A stretch of DNA of 7,498 nucleotides from an uncultured Bacteroidales bacterium (GTDB taxonomy: Bacteria; Bacteroidota; Bacteroidia; Bacteroidales; Paludibacteraceae), in assembly GCA_946615455.1 (NCBI GenBank), contig CAMOHN010000048.1, positions 1-7,498 on the forward strand. Direction: 5' to 3'. A program made the translations under genes and the position numbers. The notes beneath the pieces are model-generated. The model did not search any database and was not told where the DNA came from. It was given only the letters and a program-made list of their open reading frames with translations. Of the stretch, positions 6,830 to 7,498 are shown in pieces (position 1 is the stretch's first letter; each line of letters opens with the position of its first letter).

Positions 6830-7498
6830 TTAGCGGATGCGTGCGCCGGTGAGCGTGTAGACGCTTCCGTCTTCGCGCACGATGTATATCTGTCTGTCCA
6901 TCAGTACTTTGCGTGTCCCGATGGTGTTCTGGGGGAACCATTCAATTTGTTCTACACTGTCTACATAGTCATAGGCAGCGGGAATGACAGGCAGTTGGAC
7001 TGCCGTGCCGGTGAAGATGCGGAACTCGTTGGGTTGCAGCGTATAGGTCGATTGTGCCTTAGAGCCGCCTGCGTAGTAGTCGTACCATGTTCCTGCGGGC
7101 AAGGTGATATCCAGTGTCTTGGTAGCAGAATAGTTCGCTACGGCATAGACATTGTTTCCCCATTGGACAAAGCGTTTCTGTGCACCGGAGTACAACTGGC
7201 TTGCGGTGGGTTTACCGGTAAAGACATCGGGCATGATACGAGTGCGCAGTTGAATGGCCTGAGCCAAACGCTGATAGGCCTGCATACGCGGACCTTCTTG
7301 GAACCAGCCGCGCGATTCGGGGCGTGGCTTGGGAGTCATCTTGAATTCGGCAGTGTCTTTCTTACTGCCATTGAGATAGATATGGTCTGCTTTGACAGCC
7401 ATTCCGTAGGGGTTCTTGCCCCAATCTTCGTCGGCTCTCTGCCATTTGGAATAATCGTAAGCCAGTTCGTCGAAGTGATAGAAGAGTTGCGGTCCGTC
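6830..7498 (-). CDS. GH13 alpha-amylase-family glycoside hydrolase, C-terminal part (5'-partial)
   Basis: C-terminal 222 residues of a GH13 enzyme acting on alpha-1,4-glucans; the catalytic acids lie beyond the window. The frame is open to base 7498, so the Met at 7402 is internal. Numbering from the window edge, residues 1-18 (GPQLFYHFDELAYDYS) match the end of the GH13 barrel, where a QxGE/D-LGYD motif is usual. Then come the KPRPESRGW segment (57-65) before the helix QAYQRLAQAIQLRTRIMP (73-90), equivalent to the 'kPi.W ... ly..yaali.LR' helix. An all-beta domain C follows, with VYAVANYS (117-124) and LPAGTWYDYYAGG (133-145). The last 27 residues (196-222) have a K-V-L-x-D-x-x-I-Y-I-V-R-E-D-G-x-V-Y-x-L-x-G-x-R pattern, seen as a terminal tail on exported Bacteroidetes proteins; a link to type IX secretion is only a guess. 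The gene is followed 36 bp later by the nucleotidase, so the two are probably one transcript. Exact specificity cannot be read. Confidence 0.85.
   Translation of the reverse strand, partial: DGPQLFYHFDELAYDYSKWQRADEDWGKNPYGMAVKADHIYLNGSKKDTAEFKMTPKPRPESRGWFQEGPRMQAYQRLAQAIQLRTRIMPDVFTGKPTASQLYSGAQKRFVQWGNNVYAVANYSATKTLDITLPAGTWYDYYAGGSKAQSTYTLQPNEFRIFTGTAVQLPVIPAAYDYVDSVEQIEWFPQNTIGTRKVLMDRQIYIVREDGSVYTLTGARIR

Noticed and set aside
7400..7402. ATG at 7402 as the start of the GH13 fragment
   Set aside because: The frame continues to the window edge with sequence typical of the end of a GH13 barrel, so this Met is internal.

Overview
The window looks like chromosomal DNA from a Bacteroidales bacterium, probably Prevotella-like. 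The evidence is a dipeptidyl-peptidase that reads very close to Porphyromonas gingivalis DPP5, a matching TAnnTTTG promoter box of the Bacteroidetes type, no Shine-Dalgarno-like leaders of note, and a GH13 enzyme ending in a short C-terminal tail of a kind seen on exported Bacteroidetes proteins. There are no RNA genes, mobile elements, CRISPR arrays or phage genes. The genus call is an inference from resemblance, not a phylogeny.

Layout. 1-1917 (+) is a DPP5-type S9 serine peptidase whose N-terminus lies left of the window. It converges on a small, very acidic, unrecognised protein at 1937-2290 (-), whose last codons form one arm of its own intrinsic terminator. The 90-bp AT-rich gap 2291-2380 is a divergent control region. 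From it, three tightly packed genes run rightward: cdsA (2381-3292), an LpxL/HtrB-type acyltransferase (3295-4170, 2-bp gap) and a GT2 glycosyltransferase (4167-5192, ATGA overlap). Eight bases later a convergent minus-strand pair begins: a UshA-like metallophosphatase/5'-nucleotidase lipoprotein (5201-6793) and, upstream of it in transcription order, the C-terminal end of a GH13 alpha-amylase-family enzyme (6830 to the window edge).

How the genes fit together. The plus-strand trio is an envelope-lipid set: CdsA makes CDP-diacylglycerol, the acyltransferase probably adds an acyl chain to lipid A or a related lipid, and the glycosyltransferase probably modifies a lipid or surface glycan. The flanking genes are nutrient-scavenging enzymes of the cell envelope: a dipeptidase for oligopeptides, a nucleotide phosphohydrolase and an alpha-glucan hydrolase. 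All are ordinary families. I see no evidence for a new defence, mobile or RNA system; the points worth a second look are local (a terminator built into coding sequence, cdsA apart from its usual neighbours, the coupled lipid/sugar trio, and a His in place of the usual Asn in the nucleotidase domain).
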